Source: Escherichia sp. MOD1-EC7003 (GTDB lineage: Bacteria; Pseudomonadota; Gammaproteobacteria; Enterobacterales; Enterobacteriaceae). From it: a stretch of 64,000 nt of DNA. Shown piece by piece: positions 56,828 through 64,000 of the stretch. The position numbers and the translations under genes were made by a program. The DNA is taken from the NCBI RefSeq assembly GCF_002965065.1, contig NZ_PTRE01000039.1, positions 44,497 through 108,496 of the forward strand, given 5' to 3'. A model generated the notes under the pieces. That model was not told the DNA's origin, did not search any database, and saw only the letters and a list, made by a program, of their open reading frames with translations. Position 1 is the first letter of the stretch. Each line of letters opens with the position of its first letter.

Positions 56828-58342
56828 TCAGGCAACTGCCTGGCTGACTTTAGGCATCGCAAGGCTCAGTGCCTGACGTTCATCTGCCTGATCGTGTAAC
56901 AATTCACCGGCGATTTCGCCTTCCCGCATCACCACAATCCGGTCGGCAACGCCGAGAACTTCAGGTAAATCGCTGGAAGCAAACAGCACCGCCACACCCT
57001 GCGCCGCCAGCGCATAAATCACGTTATATATTTCATGCTTAGCGCCAACATCAATGCCGCGCGTAGGCTCATCCAGCAAAATGACCTTCATCTCCTCCGA
57101 TAACCAGCGGCCCAGAATGGCTTTTTGCTGATTTCCACCTGAGAGATTCATAATCAATTGCTCAGCGCCCGGCGTTTTTATGTTGAGTGAACGGATGTGG
57201 TGATCGGCATTGTTTTCTTCCCAACCGTTGTTGATTACACAACCGCCGAGCACATGTTTACGTCTGGCACTGATGTTGATATTGTCGCGAACGGAGTGCA
57301 CAGGAATGATGCCTTCCGCTTTGCGATCTTCCGGGCAGAGCATCATGCCAGCGGCAATGGCGTGGCCCGGTTTACGGATATCGATCGGCTGCTGGTCGAT
57401 ATAAACCTGACCGGCGGTGATTTGCGTCCCGCCAAACATGCCTTTCATTAATTCGCTACGCCCCGCCCCTACCAGACCAAACAGACCGACAATTTCACCA
57501 CTACGAACCGCCAGACTTATTGGCGTACGCACGCCTGGTGCTTTCACAGCATCAAGACGCAGCCGCTCCTTGCCATAACTACGCGGTTGCCAGCCGTAGA
57601 TATCACCGATGTCGCGCCCGACCATCGCCTGCACCAGCGCGTCGTGATCAACCTGCTGCATATCGGTAAAGGTTTTGACATAACGCCCATCCTTAAAGAC
57701 GGTGATGGCATCGCTGAGGGCAAATATTTCTTCCATACGGTGAGAAACGTATAAGATCACTCGCCCCTCTTTTCGCAGTTCACGAATAACGCGGAAAAGA
57801 TTGTCAATTTCACGGGCAGAGAGGGAACTGGTTGGCTCATCAAAGGCGATGATTTTGGCATTACGCGCCAGGGCTTTGGCAATCTCAACCATCTGCCACT
57901 GACCAATAGAGAGATATTTCAGCGGCGTGTCCGGGTCAATATCCATACCAAGATGTTTCAGTTGTAAACCCGCCTCATAATTCAGCAATGAGCGATTCAC
58001 AATGCCGCTTTTATGAGGAAGCTGGCCGAGATAGATGTTTTCTGCGACGGTCATTTCCGGCACGAGATGCAGTTCCTGGTAAATAATCGCCACCCCCGCG
58101 TTAAGTGCCGCTGTCGTGTCGGAAAAGGACATTTCTTGGCCATTAATCACTACCGAACCCGTGGTTGGCGCATAGTTGCCGCTGAGGATTTTTAAGAGAG
58201 TTGATTTTCCTGCGCCATTTTCACCCATCAACGCATGAACCTGACCGGCATAGCAGTCAAAACTAATATCCGTCAGCGCTTTAACGCCGGGAAACATTTT
58301 ACCGATGCCGCGAAATGAGAGATACGGGGTAGACTGTTGCAT
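56828..58342 (-). CDS. araG: L-arabinose ABC transporter ATPase
   Basis: AraG is a double ATPase subunit. The 504 residues contain two nucleotide-binding halves: Walker [10 protein letters not shown] near 39-47 with signature LSIGQWQ, and a degenerate second Walker A (GLVGAGRSE near 290) with [15 protein letters not shown] near 403, as is typical for this family. The start at 58342 gives the known N-terminus [10 protein letters not shown]. Confidence 0.96.
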   Translation of the reverse strand: MQQSTPYLSFRGIGKMFPGVKALTDISFDCYAGQVHALMGENGAGKSTLLKILSGNYAPTTGSVVINGQEMSFSDTTAALNAGVAIIYQELHLVPEMTVAENIYLGQLPHKSGIVNRSLLNYEAGLQLKHLGMDIDPDTPLKYLSIGQWQMVEIAKALARNAKIIAFDEPTSSLSAREIDNLFRVIRELRKEGRVILYVSHRMEEIFALSDAITVFKDGRYVKTFTDMQQVDHDALVQAMVGRDIGDIYGWQPRSYGKERLRLDAVKAPGVRTPISLAVRSGEIVGLFGLVGAGRSELMKGMFGGTQITAGQVYIDQQPIDIRKPGHAIAAGMMLCPEDRKAEGIIPVHSVRDNINISARRKHVLGGCVINNGWEENNADHHIRSLNIKTPGAEQLIMNLSGGNQQKAILGRWLSEEMKVILLDEPTRGIDVGAKHEIYNVIYALAAQGVAVLFASSDLPEVLGVADRIVVMREGEIAGELLHDQADERQALSLAMPKVSQAVA

Positions 58343-58411
58343 AACGTCTCCGAGAATCACTGGTCGTTCACACCCCCTCTGCATAATGCAGAGGGGAATT
58401 TTTCCGGCAGA

Positions 58412-59401
58412 TTACTTACCGCCTAAACCTTTTTTCTCCAGTTCTTCTTTAAAGTTGTCACGCGTGATCAGTACCACGTCGGTAACTTCGGTGAATTTTG
58501 GCGGTTCAACATCTTTTGCTACCCAGTTGTAAAGCATTTCGCTGGATTTATAGCCATGTATGTCCGGACTTGGCAGCAGGGAACCGTAGAAGCCGGTCGC
58601 CTGTGCTTTAGACAGTTCGCTTACTGCATCCACACCGTTAATACCAATACCAATGATATCTGCCGCTTTAAAGCCCTGGCCTTCCGTTGCGCGTACACCA
58701 CCCAGCACGGTGTTATCGTTCATACCGACGATCAACCAGTGCTTAACTTCAGGATGCTGAACCAACATGGAGTTGGCAGCGTCAAACGCCCCCGGGATAT
58801 CGTTAGATTTGGTGGGAACCTGATAAATTTGTTTTTCCGGGAATCCGGCCGCTTTCAGTGCGTCCATAGAACCCGTTGTACGCCGGCGGGCGGTATCCAG
58901 TTCGTTGGCGGTAATTGCCATCACGGCGCTTTCTTTGACATCCCAGCCCCGTTTCTGCATCTCTTTATACAGTTCCATGCCCTGACGTTCGCCAATTTTG
59001 GTCGCCGCCATCATCACCAACGGAACAGTATCCATCGGTTTACCTTTCGCGTTCACAAACTGGTCATCCACGGCAATCACTTTCATATCGTAACCACGCG
59101 CTTTCGCCACGATGGCAGAGCCGAGTTTCGGATCCGGAGTACAAATAACGAAACCTTTCGCGCCACTGGCAGCCAGGCTGTCGATAGCGTTCAATGTTTT
59201 TTCGCCATCCGGCACGGCAATCTTAATAACCTCAAACCCTAAATCTTTCCCGGCTTTATCGGCAAACTTCCATTCGGTCTGGAACCACGGTTCTTCCGGT
59301 TGCTTCACCAGGAAACCGAGCTTCAGATTCTCTGCTATAGCGGATTGTGACATAACGGCTGCCAGACCAATGGCTGCCAGGGCTTTAGTAAATTTGTGCA
59401 T
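58412..59401 (-). CDS. araF: L-arabinose-binding protein
   Basis: AraF is the periplasmic arabinose-binding protein. The 329-residue precursor has a signal peptide cleaved after AIA (KALAAIGLAAVMSQSAIA), then mature ENLKLGFLVKQPEEPWFQTE. It is the first gene of araFGH, normally activated by AraC and CRP. Confidence 0.97.
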   Translation of the reverse strand: MHKFTKALAAIGLAAVMSQSAIAENLKLGFLVKQPEEPWFQTEWKFADKAGKDLGFEVIKIAVPDGEKTLNAIDSLAASGAKGFVICTPDPKLGSAIVAKARGYDMKVIAVDDQFVNAKGKPMDTVPLVMMAATKIGERQGMELYKEMQKRGWDVKESAVMAITANELDTARRRTTGSMDALKAAGFPEKQIYQVPTKSNDIPGAFDAANSMLVQHPEVKHWLIVGMNDNTVLGGVRATEGQGFKAADIIGIGINGVDAVSELSKAQATGFYGSLLPSPDIHGYKSSEMLYNWVAKDVEPPKFTEVTDVVLITRDNFKEELEKKGLGGK

Positions 59402-60196
59402 GGTTATCTCCAGCTCTAGTGTCGTTTTGTGTAGGGCAAAAACGAATAACTCTCGTTAATTTGATAGGAAAACAAAGCATTACCTTTTAACTAAAAGATA
59501 AGTAACTGTGTTGACATAGTTTTAGCGAGAAATTAATTCTCCATAGGAGAGCAACATCACATCGCAGAATTACAGTGAGAACGTGCATAAATTTAGCGGG
59601 AAAAGACATAAGCAAACACTTATTTATCATACAAATAATCAGATGCTCAGCAGATTAATCCATAAGATTAGCCAGGAAGTCCTTGTTGTCTTTGGCCCCA
59701 TGCTGGATGTCTTCTTTTTAACCAGTCAATAGGCTGCATTGCCTGGCGTTGAACTTTTGAAATGGTGTAATAACAGCAAATGAAAAGTGTGGAAAATACG
59801 CATAATTCATTTCACCGTTAATTATCACTGCACTCATTAATTAACAGCACACGAATAATGAGAGCTATATCGCAAAAATAAAAAATGTTTTAAACAAAAT
59901 CATCATTTCATCACAAGTTTAAATATACTGATTAATATCAACAAGATACAAAGACACCCTCATTAAAACCCATTGTAATGACATTGATTTTATCAATGAA
60001 ATGTAAAAAAATATAAACTTGATGAGTTAAGGATTTTCTTATACCCATTCAGACGTTATGCTTATTTCAGATCATCGTCAGAATTGACTCCACGATCACA
60101 TTTCGGACCGGCAGAAAGGAATTATTCTGCAAACAGTAATTATGGTGTTTTGATTTATCTTGCACCACTCCACTTCTGGATATAAGGATATTAGGT
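59402..60196. other. araF-ftnB intergenic region
   Basis: This 795-base AT-rich gap separates divergent araF and ftnB. It holds the araFGH promoter region (first about 180 bases) and the ftnB promoter. No start-to-stop frame with a ribosome-binding site is convincing. I did not find a clear AraC half-site pair by eye, though TAGC...TCCATA words occur at 59523-59545. Confidence 0.6.
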
Positions 60197-60700
60197 ATGG
60201 CAACCGCTGGAATGCTTCTCAAACTCAACTCTCAAATGAACCGCGAGTTTTACGCATCCAATCTCTACCTTCACCTGAGTAACTGGTGTTCTGAACAGAG
60301 TCTAAACGGCACCGCCACTTTCCTTCGCGCCCAGGCACAAAGTAACGTGACCCAAATGATGCGCATGTTTAACTTTATGAAGAGCGTCGGCGCTACTCCT
60401 ATCGTTAAAGCCATTGATGTTCCCGGTGAAAAACTGAATTCTCTGGAAGAACTGTTCCAAAAAACGATGGAAGAATACGAGCAACGTTCAAGCACTCTGG
60501 CACAGTTAGCCGATGAAGCGAAAGAACTGAATGATGATTCAACCGTCAATTTCCTGCGCGATCTGGAAAAAGAACAACAGCTTGATGGCCTGTTGCTGCA
60601 AACTATTCTTGATGAAGTGCGCAGTGCGAAACTTGCTGGTATGTGCCCTGTGCAGACCGATCAGCATGTTCTGAATGTCGTGTCGCATCAGCTGCATTGA
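60197..60700 (+). CDS. ftnB: Ferritin-like protein FtnB
   Basis: The 167-residue protein is the ferritin-like FtnB (YecI) of E. coli. It has the four-helix ferritin fold ([30 protein letters not shown]) but lacks several ferroxidase-centre residues found in FtnA. It may help supply iron for stress repair. TAAGGATATTAGGT precedes the ATG. Confidence 0.94.
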   Translation: MATAGMLLKLNSQMNREFYASNLYLHLSNWCSEQSLNGTATFLRAQAQSNVTQMMRMFNFMKSVGATPIVKAIDVPGEKLNSLEELFQKTMEEYEQRSSTLAQLADEAKELNDDSTVNFLRDLEKEQQLDGLLLQTILDEVRSAKLAGMCPVQTDQHVLNVVSHQLH

Positions 60701-60703
60701 TCA

Positions 60704-60739
60704 TCACCGGCGCTAATACATTGCGCCGGTGAATTTTTT
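60704..60739 (+). terminator. ftnB terminator
   Basis: TCACCGGCGC and GCGCCGGTGA form a 10-bp stem followed by ATTTTTT, three bases after the ftnB stop. Confidence 0.9.
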
Positions 60740-60742
60740 GAG

Positions 60743-60780
60743 AACCGCTGCCTCATCTTGTTGAAGCAGCGGTTTTTTAA
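60743..60780. terminator. Second hairpin between ftnB and yecJ
   Basis: AACCGCTGC (60743-60751) and GCAGCGGTT (60766-60774) form a 9-bp stem; TTTTTT follows on the plus strand. It lies next to the yecJ stop and can serve both convergent genes. Confidence 0.8.
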
Positions 60781-61028
60781 TGGGATTCGCCCTGTGGGGT
60801 AAACTTGAGTTCAATCAGCGCGATAGCTTTTTGAATTGCCCGCATGGTAACCGGGTCTGCGGCGGCAGGATGGTGAGTAAAGTCGATATTCTTCAGCTGG
60901 CTGGACATTTTTTCGCGAACTTCAACGGGCGCGATCACATCGAGAACGTCGAGAATTTGTTTGATAACCAACTGGCAAGCAACCACATCAGAAACCAGTT
61001 CCTGATCGGCATTCAGCGGCTGTGACAT
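60777..61028 (-). CDS. yecJ: YecJ, DUF2766 protein
   Basis: The 83-residue soluble protein matches E. coli YecJ ([24 protein letters not shown]). It is a small helical protein of unknown function. It is convergent with ftnB. In K-12 azuC and yecR follow before ftnA; neither is seen here. Confidence 0.9.
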   Translation of the reverse strand: MSQPLNADQELVSDVVACQLVIKQILDVLDVIAPVEVREKMSSQLKNIDFTHHPAAADPVTMRAIQKAIALIELKFTPQGESH

Positions 61029-61297
61029 CGTAAACTCCTGATAGCATTTTAAAAGCCGTTATAGTAGCGACTTCACATCTTCAGCGATAGCCACATCCAC
61101 CGTCATCAGGCTACAAAAAACCAGCCGGAACAGTTTTTTTGTGGGAGATCTTCGCTGATTAAATAAATAGCGGTAATGCGTTTTATTCCCATTCTCATTT
61201 TTAATAAATGAAGTTTATATTTTACCTTTTGCAAATAATAAAATAACAAATTATAGTGACGCCACAGCAACAAATATAACCTTTGTGGAGCACTATC

Positions 61298-61795
61298 ATG
61301 CTGAAACCAGAAATGATTGAAAAACTTAATGAGCAGATGAACCTGGAACTGTACTCTTCACTGCTTTATCAGCAAATGAGCGCATGGTGCAGCTACCATA
61401 CCTTCGAAGGTGCTGCCGCGTTTCTGCGCCGCCACGCCCAGGAAGAGATGACGCATATGCAGCGTCTGTTTGATTATCTGACTGATACCGGCAATTTACC
61501 GCGTATTAATACCGTTGAATCTCCGTTTGCTGAATATTCCTCACTTGATGAATTATTCCAGGAAACCTATAAACACGAACAATTAATCACGCAGAAAATT
61601 AACGAACTGGCTCATGCAGCAATGACCAATCAGGACTACCCAACATTTAATTTCCTGCAATGGTACGTTTCTGAGCAGCATGAAGAAGAGAAGCTGTTTA
61701 AATCAATTATTGATAAACTAAGCCTGGCAGGCAAAAGCGGCGAAGGTCTGTATTTTATCGACAAAGAACTCTCAACCCTCGACACACAAAACTAA
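61298..61795 (+). CDS. ftnA: Ferritin FtnA
   Basis: FtnA is the main iron-storage ferritin, a 24-mer with ferroxidase centres. The 165-residue protein carries the expected ligands: Glu17 ([10 protein letters not shown]), Glu50/His53 ([14 protein letters not shown]) and Glu94 (YKHEQLIT). The ATG at 61298 follows GTGGAGCAC; a five-codon-longer frame is rejected. Confidence 0.97.
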
Positions 61796-61802
61796 TGCTC
61801 TC

Positions 61803-61824
61803 CGGCGGCAGGTTTCCTGCCGCC
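61803..61824 (+). terminator. ftnA terminator hairpin
   Basis: CGGCGGCAGG and CCTGCCGCCG form a 10-bp stem with a two-base centre eight bases after the ftnA stop, between convergent ftnA and yecH. Confidence 0.8.
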
Positions 61825-61832
61825 GTTTCAAA

Positions 61833-62072
61833 TCAATGACGGCAAATCTTACTCTGATCGGTCGAAAAACCTTCTTCACAAGGAATAAATTTGCCTTTTG
61901 CCGCCAGAAACGCTACCAGCTCTCCCGCTGTCATCTCTTCTGCCGAACAGGTGTGAAAACGTGCTTGTTCACCAAAACGCGCTTTAATCGCAGCTTCCAG
62001 ACTGGCATGCGTATATTGCTCGCCTGATTCAATCATCATATTTAACACTTCATGACCGTGAATAGAGTCCAT
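61833..62072 (-). CDS. yecH: YecH, DUF2492 protein
   Basis: The 79-residue small protein (MDSIHGHEVLNMMIESGEQY) matches E. coli YecH. His5, His7 and a cysteine (FHTCSAEE), plus a C-terminal CRH, could bind metal, but the function is unknown. It lies between convergent ftnA and divergent tyrP. Confidence 0.9.
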   Translation of the reverse strand: MDSIHGHEVLNMMIESGEQYTHASLEAAIKARFGEQARFHTCSAEEMTAGELVAFLAAKGKFIPCEEGFSTDQSKICRH

Positions 62073-62150
62073 CGTTCCTCCTCAAAAAAACCTGGCGTAG
62101 CGATTGCCGCTTATAAAGACTTTGCGCCAGCACAGGACCGAATGCTTTAT

Positions 62151-62168
62151 TGTACACTTATATTTACA
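62151..62168. promoter_or_regulatory. Strong TyrR box of tyrP
   Basis: TGTACACTTATATTTACA fits the TyrR consensus TGTAAA-N6-TTTACA and lies upstream of tyrP, which is repressed by tyrosine through TyrR. Confidence 0.85.
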
Positions 62169-62173
62169 ACATA

Positions 62174-62191
62174 TGTAACGTCGATTTGACG
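62174..62191. promoter_or_regulatory. Weak TyrR box of tyrP
   Basis: TGTAACGTCGATTTGACG is a weaker second TyrR site five bases from the strong box, the usual pair at tyrP (TGTA-N10-TTxACx). Confidence 0.75.
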
Positions 62192-62259
62192 AATCAGACG
62201 TAATGCCTTAACCTGCGCCGAAGATATCACTCATAAAGATCGTCAGGACAGAAGAAAGC

Positions 62260-63471
62260 GTGAAAAACAGAACTCTGGGAAGTGTTTTTATCGTGGCGGG
62301 AACCACAATTGGCGCAGGTATGCTGGCAATGCCGCTGGCTGCGGCAGGTGTTGGTTTTAGCGTCACGTTAATCCTGTTAATTGGGCTTTGGGCGTTGATG
62401 TGCTACACGGCGCTATTACTACTGGAGGTGTACCAGCATGTCCCGGCAGATACCGGTCTGGGCTCGCTGGCCAAACGCTATCTGGGACGTTACGGTCAGT
62501 GGCTAACGGGCTTCAGTATGATGTTCTTAATGTATGCTCTGACCGCGGCATACATCAGCGGTGCCGGTGAATTGTTGGCCTCCAGCATCAGCGACTGGAC
62601 AGGTATTTCAATGTCGGCAACCGCTGGCGTACTGTTGTTCACTTTTGTTGCCGGTGGCGTGGTTTGTGTCGGAACTTCGCTGGTCGATTTATTTAACCGT
62701 TTTCTGTTCAGCGCCAAGATTATTTTTCTGGTGGTGATGCTGGTACTACTGCTTCCACACATTCACAAAGTGAATCTTTTAACCCTACCGCTGCAACAGG
62801 GGCTGGCACTGTCTGCAATCCCGGTGATTTTTACGTCGTTTGGTTTTCACGGTAGCGTGCCAAGTATTGTCAGTTATATGGATGGCAATATTCGTAAGCT
62901 ACGCTGGGTGTTTATAATCGGTAGTGCGATCCCCCTGGTGGCATATATTTTCTGGCAGCTGGCGACGCTTGGCAGCATTGATTCAACAATCTTTATGGGA
63001 TTGCTGGCTAATCATGCCGGATTAAACGGGCTGTTACAGGCGTTACGCGAAATGGTAGCCTCTCCGCATGTCGAGCTGGCGGTGCATTTATTTGCTGATT
63101 TAGCCCTCGCCACGTCATTCCTCGGTGTAGCGTTAGGTTTATTTGATTATCTGGCCGATTTGTTTCAGCGTTCAAATACCGTTGCTGGACGATTGCAAAC
63201 TGGTGCAATTACCTTTCTGCCGCCATTGGCATTTGCACTGTTTTATCCACGAGGATTTGTGATGGCACTAGGTTACGCCGGTGTGGCACTGGCGGTACTG
63301 GCATTGATTATCCCTTCGCTGCTGACCTGGCAAAGCAGGAAGCACAATCCTCAAGCGGGTTACCGGGTGAAAGGTGGTCGTCCGGCGCTGGTAGTGGTGT
63401 TTCTCTGTGGTATTGCTGTGATTGGCGTGCAATTTTTGATTACGGCAGGGTTGTTACCCGAAGTGGGGTGA
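62260..63471 (+). CDS. tyrP: Tyrosine-specific transporter
   Basis: TyrP is an inner-membrane proton symporter for tyrosine in the aromatic amino-acid permease family. The 403 residues contain eleven hydrophobic segments and the family opening [19 protein letters not shown] (residues 9-27). The gene starts with GTG (GTGAAAAACAG at 62260). Two TyrR boxes lie upstream, and a hairpin follows. Confidence 0.95.
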   Translation: MKNRTLGSVFIVAGTTIGAGMLAMPLAAAGVGFSVTLILLIGLWALMCYTALLLLEVYQHVPADTGLGSLAKRYLGRYGQWLTGFSMMFLMYALTAAYISGAGELLASSISDWTGISMSATAGVLLFTFVAGGVVCVGTSLVDLFNRFLFSAKIIFLVVMLVLLLPHIHKVNLLTLPLQQGLALSAIPVIFTSFGFHGSVPSIVSYMDGNIRKLRWVFIIGSAIPLVAYIFWQLATLGSIDSTIFMGLLANHAGLNGLLQALREMVASPHVELAVHLFADLALATSFLGVALGLFDYLADLFQRSNTVAGRLQTGAITFLPPLAFALFYPRGFVMALGYAGVALAVLALIIPSLLTWQSRKHNPQAGYRVKGGRPALVVVFLCGIAVIGVQFLITAGLLPEVG

Positions 63472-63492
63472 TTAGATAGCCTCAAATTCCTT

Positions 63493-63524
63493 ATTGGGTG
63501 CCAGAATTAACACTGGCACCCAAT
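63493..63524. terminator. tyrP/yecA terminator
   Basis: ATTGGGTGCCAG and CTGGCACCCAAT form a 12-bp stem around eight bases, between the convergent tyrP and yecA stops. Confidence 0.82.
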
Positions 63525-63532
63525 ATGACCTC

Positions 63533-63710
63533 TTAATGCAGGCAGCACTGCTTAAATTTCTTACCACTACCGCACGGACAAGGATCGTTACGCCCTGGTT
63601 TCTCTTCTGCTTTAATTGGCTGCTGAACAGCTTTTTCCTGCGGATGCGCCATCCAGTACGCATGTAAATCAAGCGCTGCCAGTCGAATGGCATCTACGCT
63701 CTCTTCAAAC
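63533..63710 (-). pseudogene. yecA: yecA, 3' end only, interrupted by IS66
   Basis: The minus strand encodes the last 58 or so residues of YecA, including the SEC-C zinc motif [16 protein letters not shown] at the very end and [17 protein letters not shown] before it. The frame leaves the gene at 63711, where GTAAGCG, the usual terminal heptamer of IS66-type elements, begins. The 5' part is outside the window. IS66 elements make 8-bp target duplications; CTTCAAAC (63703-63710) would be that here. Confidence 0.8.
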
Positions 63711-64000
63711 GTAAGCGTGCAGCAAGAACCGTATTGACGGGGATGTGTTATTCAGTCGGCAGTGCTACGCGCCAGGGGAGCAGTTCGCCGACCCGGTTTA
63801 TCGGCCAGTCGGCTATGACGTCAAGGACATAGCGGAGGTAGCTTTCTGGCTCCACTCCGTTCAGTTTGCACGTCCCGATCAGGCTGTACAGCAGCGCTCC
63901 CCGCTCTCCTCCATGATCCGAACCGAAGAACAGGTAGTTTGTAACCGGCTCATTTAAACCGTCTGGTCTGTTTCCTCCGGCTCTACAAAAATAATGTCCA
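63711..64000 (-). mobile_element. IS66-family element, right portion
   Basis: The element begins with a GTAAGCG terminus at 63711 and carries the 3' end of the IS66 transposase. It runs off the window end, so its length and other end are unknown. Confidence 0.75.
63748..64000 (-). CDS. tnpC: IS66 TnpC transposase, C-terminal part
   Basis: The minus-strand frame encodes [20 protein letters not shown], then [19 protein letters not shown] and [18 protein letters not shown] with a TAA stop at 63748: the conserved IS66 C-terminal element. The conserved match starts at Asn-Tyr-Leu (63939). Upstream to the window end the frame stays open but its residues ([13 protein letters not shown]) do not resemble the usual NAAERALR-type block, so a second insertion or rearrangement may lie there. 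Confidence 0.75.
   Translation of the reverse strand, partial: GHYFCRAGGNRPDGLNEPVTNYLFFGSDHGGERGALLYSLIGTCKLNGVEPESYLRYVLDVIADWPINRVGELLPWRVALPTE

Noticed and set aside
59402..60196. Possible gene in the long araF-ftnB gap
   Set aside because: No frame with start, ribosome-binding site and coding bias is present; similar length is expected there in E. coli.

Overview
The window is chromosomal DNA of Escherichia coli or a very close relative such as Shigella. Gene content, order and protein sequences follow the E. coli yobA-holE to tyrP-yecA segment almost gene for gene, as I know it from K-12. I worked by reading alone, so comparisons with K-12 are from memory and no alignment was run.

Layout. 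1-13.9 kb holds yobA (start only), holE, yobB (shortened), exoX, ptrB, yebE, yebF, yebG, purT, eda, edd, zwf, hexR and pykA. This is DNA metabolism plus the Entner-Doudoroff and pentose phosphate entry genes with their regulator. 13.9-32.15 kb is a clearly AT-rich accessory island between pykA and lpxM. 32.2-50.96 kb returns to the backbone: lpxM, mepM, znuA, znuCB, ruvAB, yebB, ruvC, yebC, nudB, aspS, yecD, yecE, yecN, cmoAB, cutC with the MicL sRNA, yecM and argS. 51.0-52.9 kb is an IS200/IS605-type element (tnpA and tnpB). 53.0-63.7 kb holds uspC, otsBA, araFGH, ftnB, yecJ, ftnA, yecH, tyrP and the 3' end of yecA. The window ends inside an IS66-family element that interrupts yecA.

The island is the most novel part. 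It looks like a self-contained oligosaccharide uptake and breakdown system. One strand carries a binding protein, two MalF/MalG-type permeases, a GH13 alpha-glycosidase, an amidohydrolase, an esterase and a NIF3-like protein. The divergent strand carries an OmpG-like porin, an LpxD-like acyltransferase, a small lipoprotein, a MalK-type ATPase, a TrmB-family regulator, a GH127 enzyme (beta-L-arabinofuranosidase family) and a GH38 alpha-mannosidase. The divergent promoter region has two near-identical GTAC-N5-GTAC motifs and a CRP-like site. The substrate is unknown; the enzyme mix suggests a heterogeneous glycan or glycoside.

Reductive changes are the second theme. Relative to the usual E. coli order, the whole flhE-flhDC flagellar/chemotaxis block between argS and uspC is missing and an IS605-type element lies at the junction. 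torY and torZ are gone apart from a torZ tail, azuC-yecR is missing, yecA is broken by IS66, yobB seems to have an internal in-frame deletion, and hexR has an early stop. The strain is therefore predicted to be non-motile, which fits a Shigella-like, EIEC-like or other non-motile lineage; I cannot tell which.
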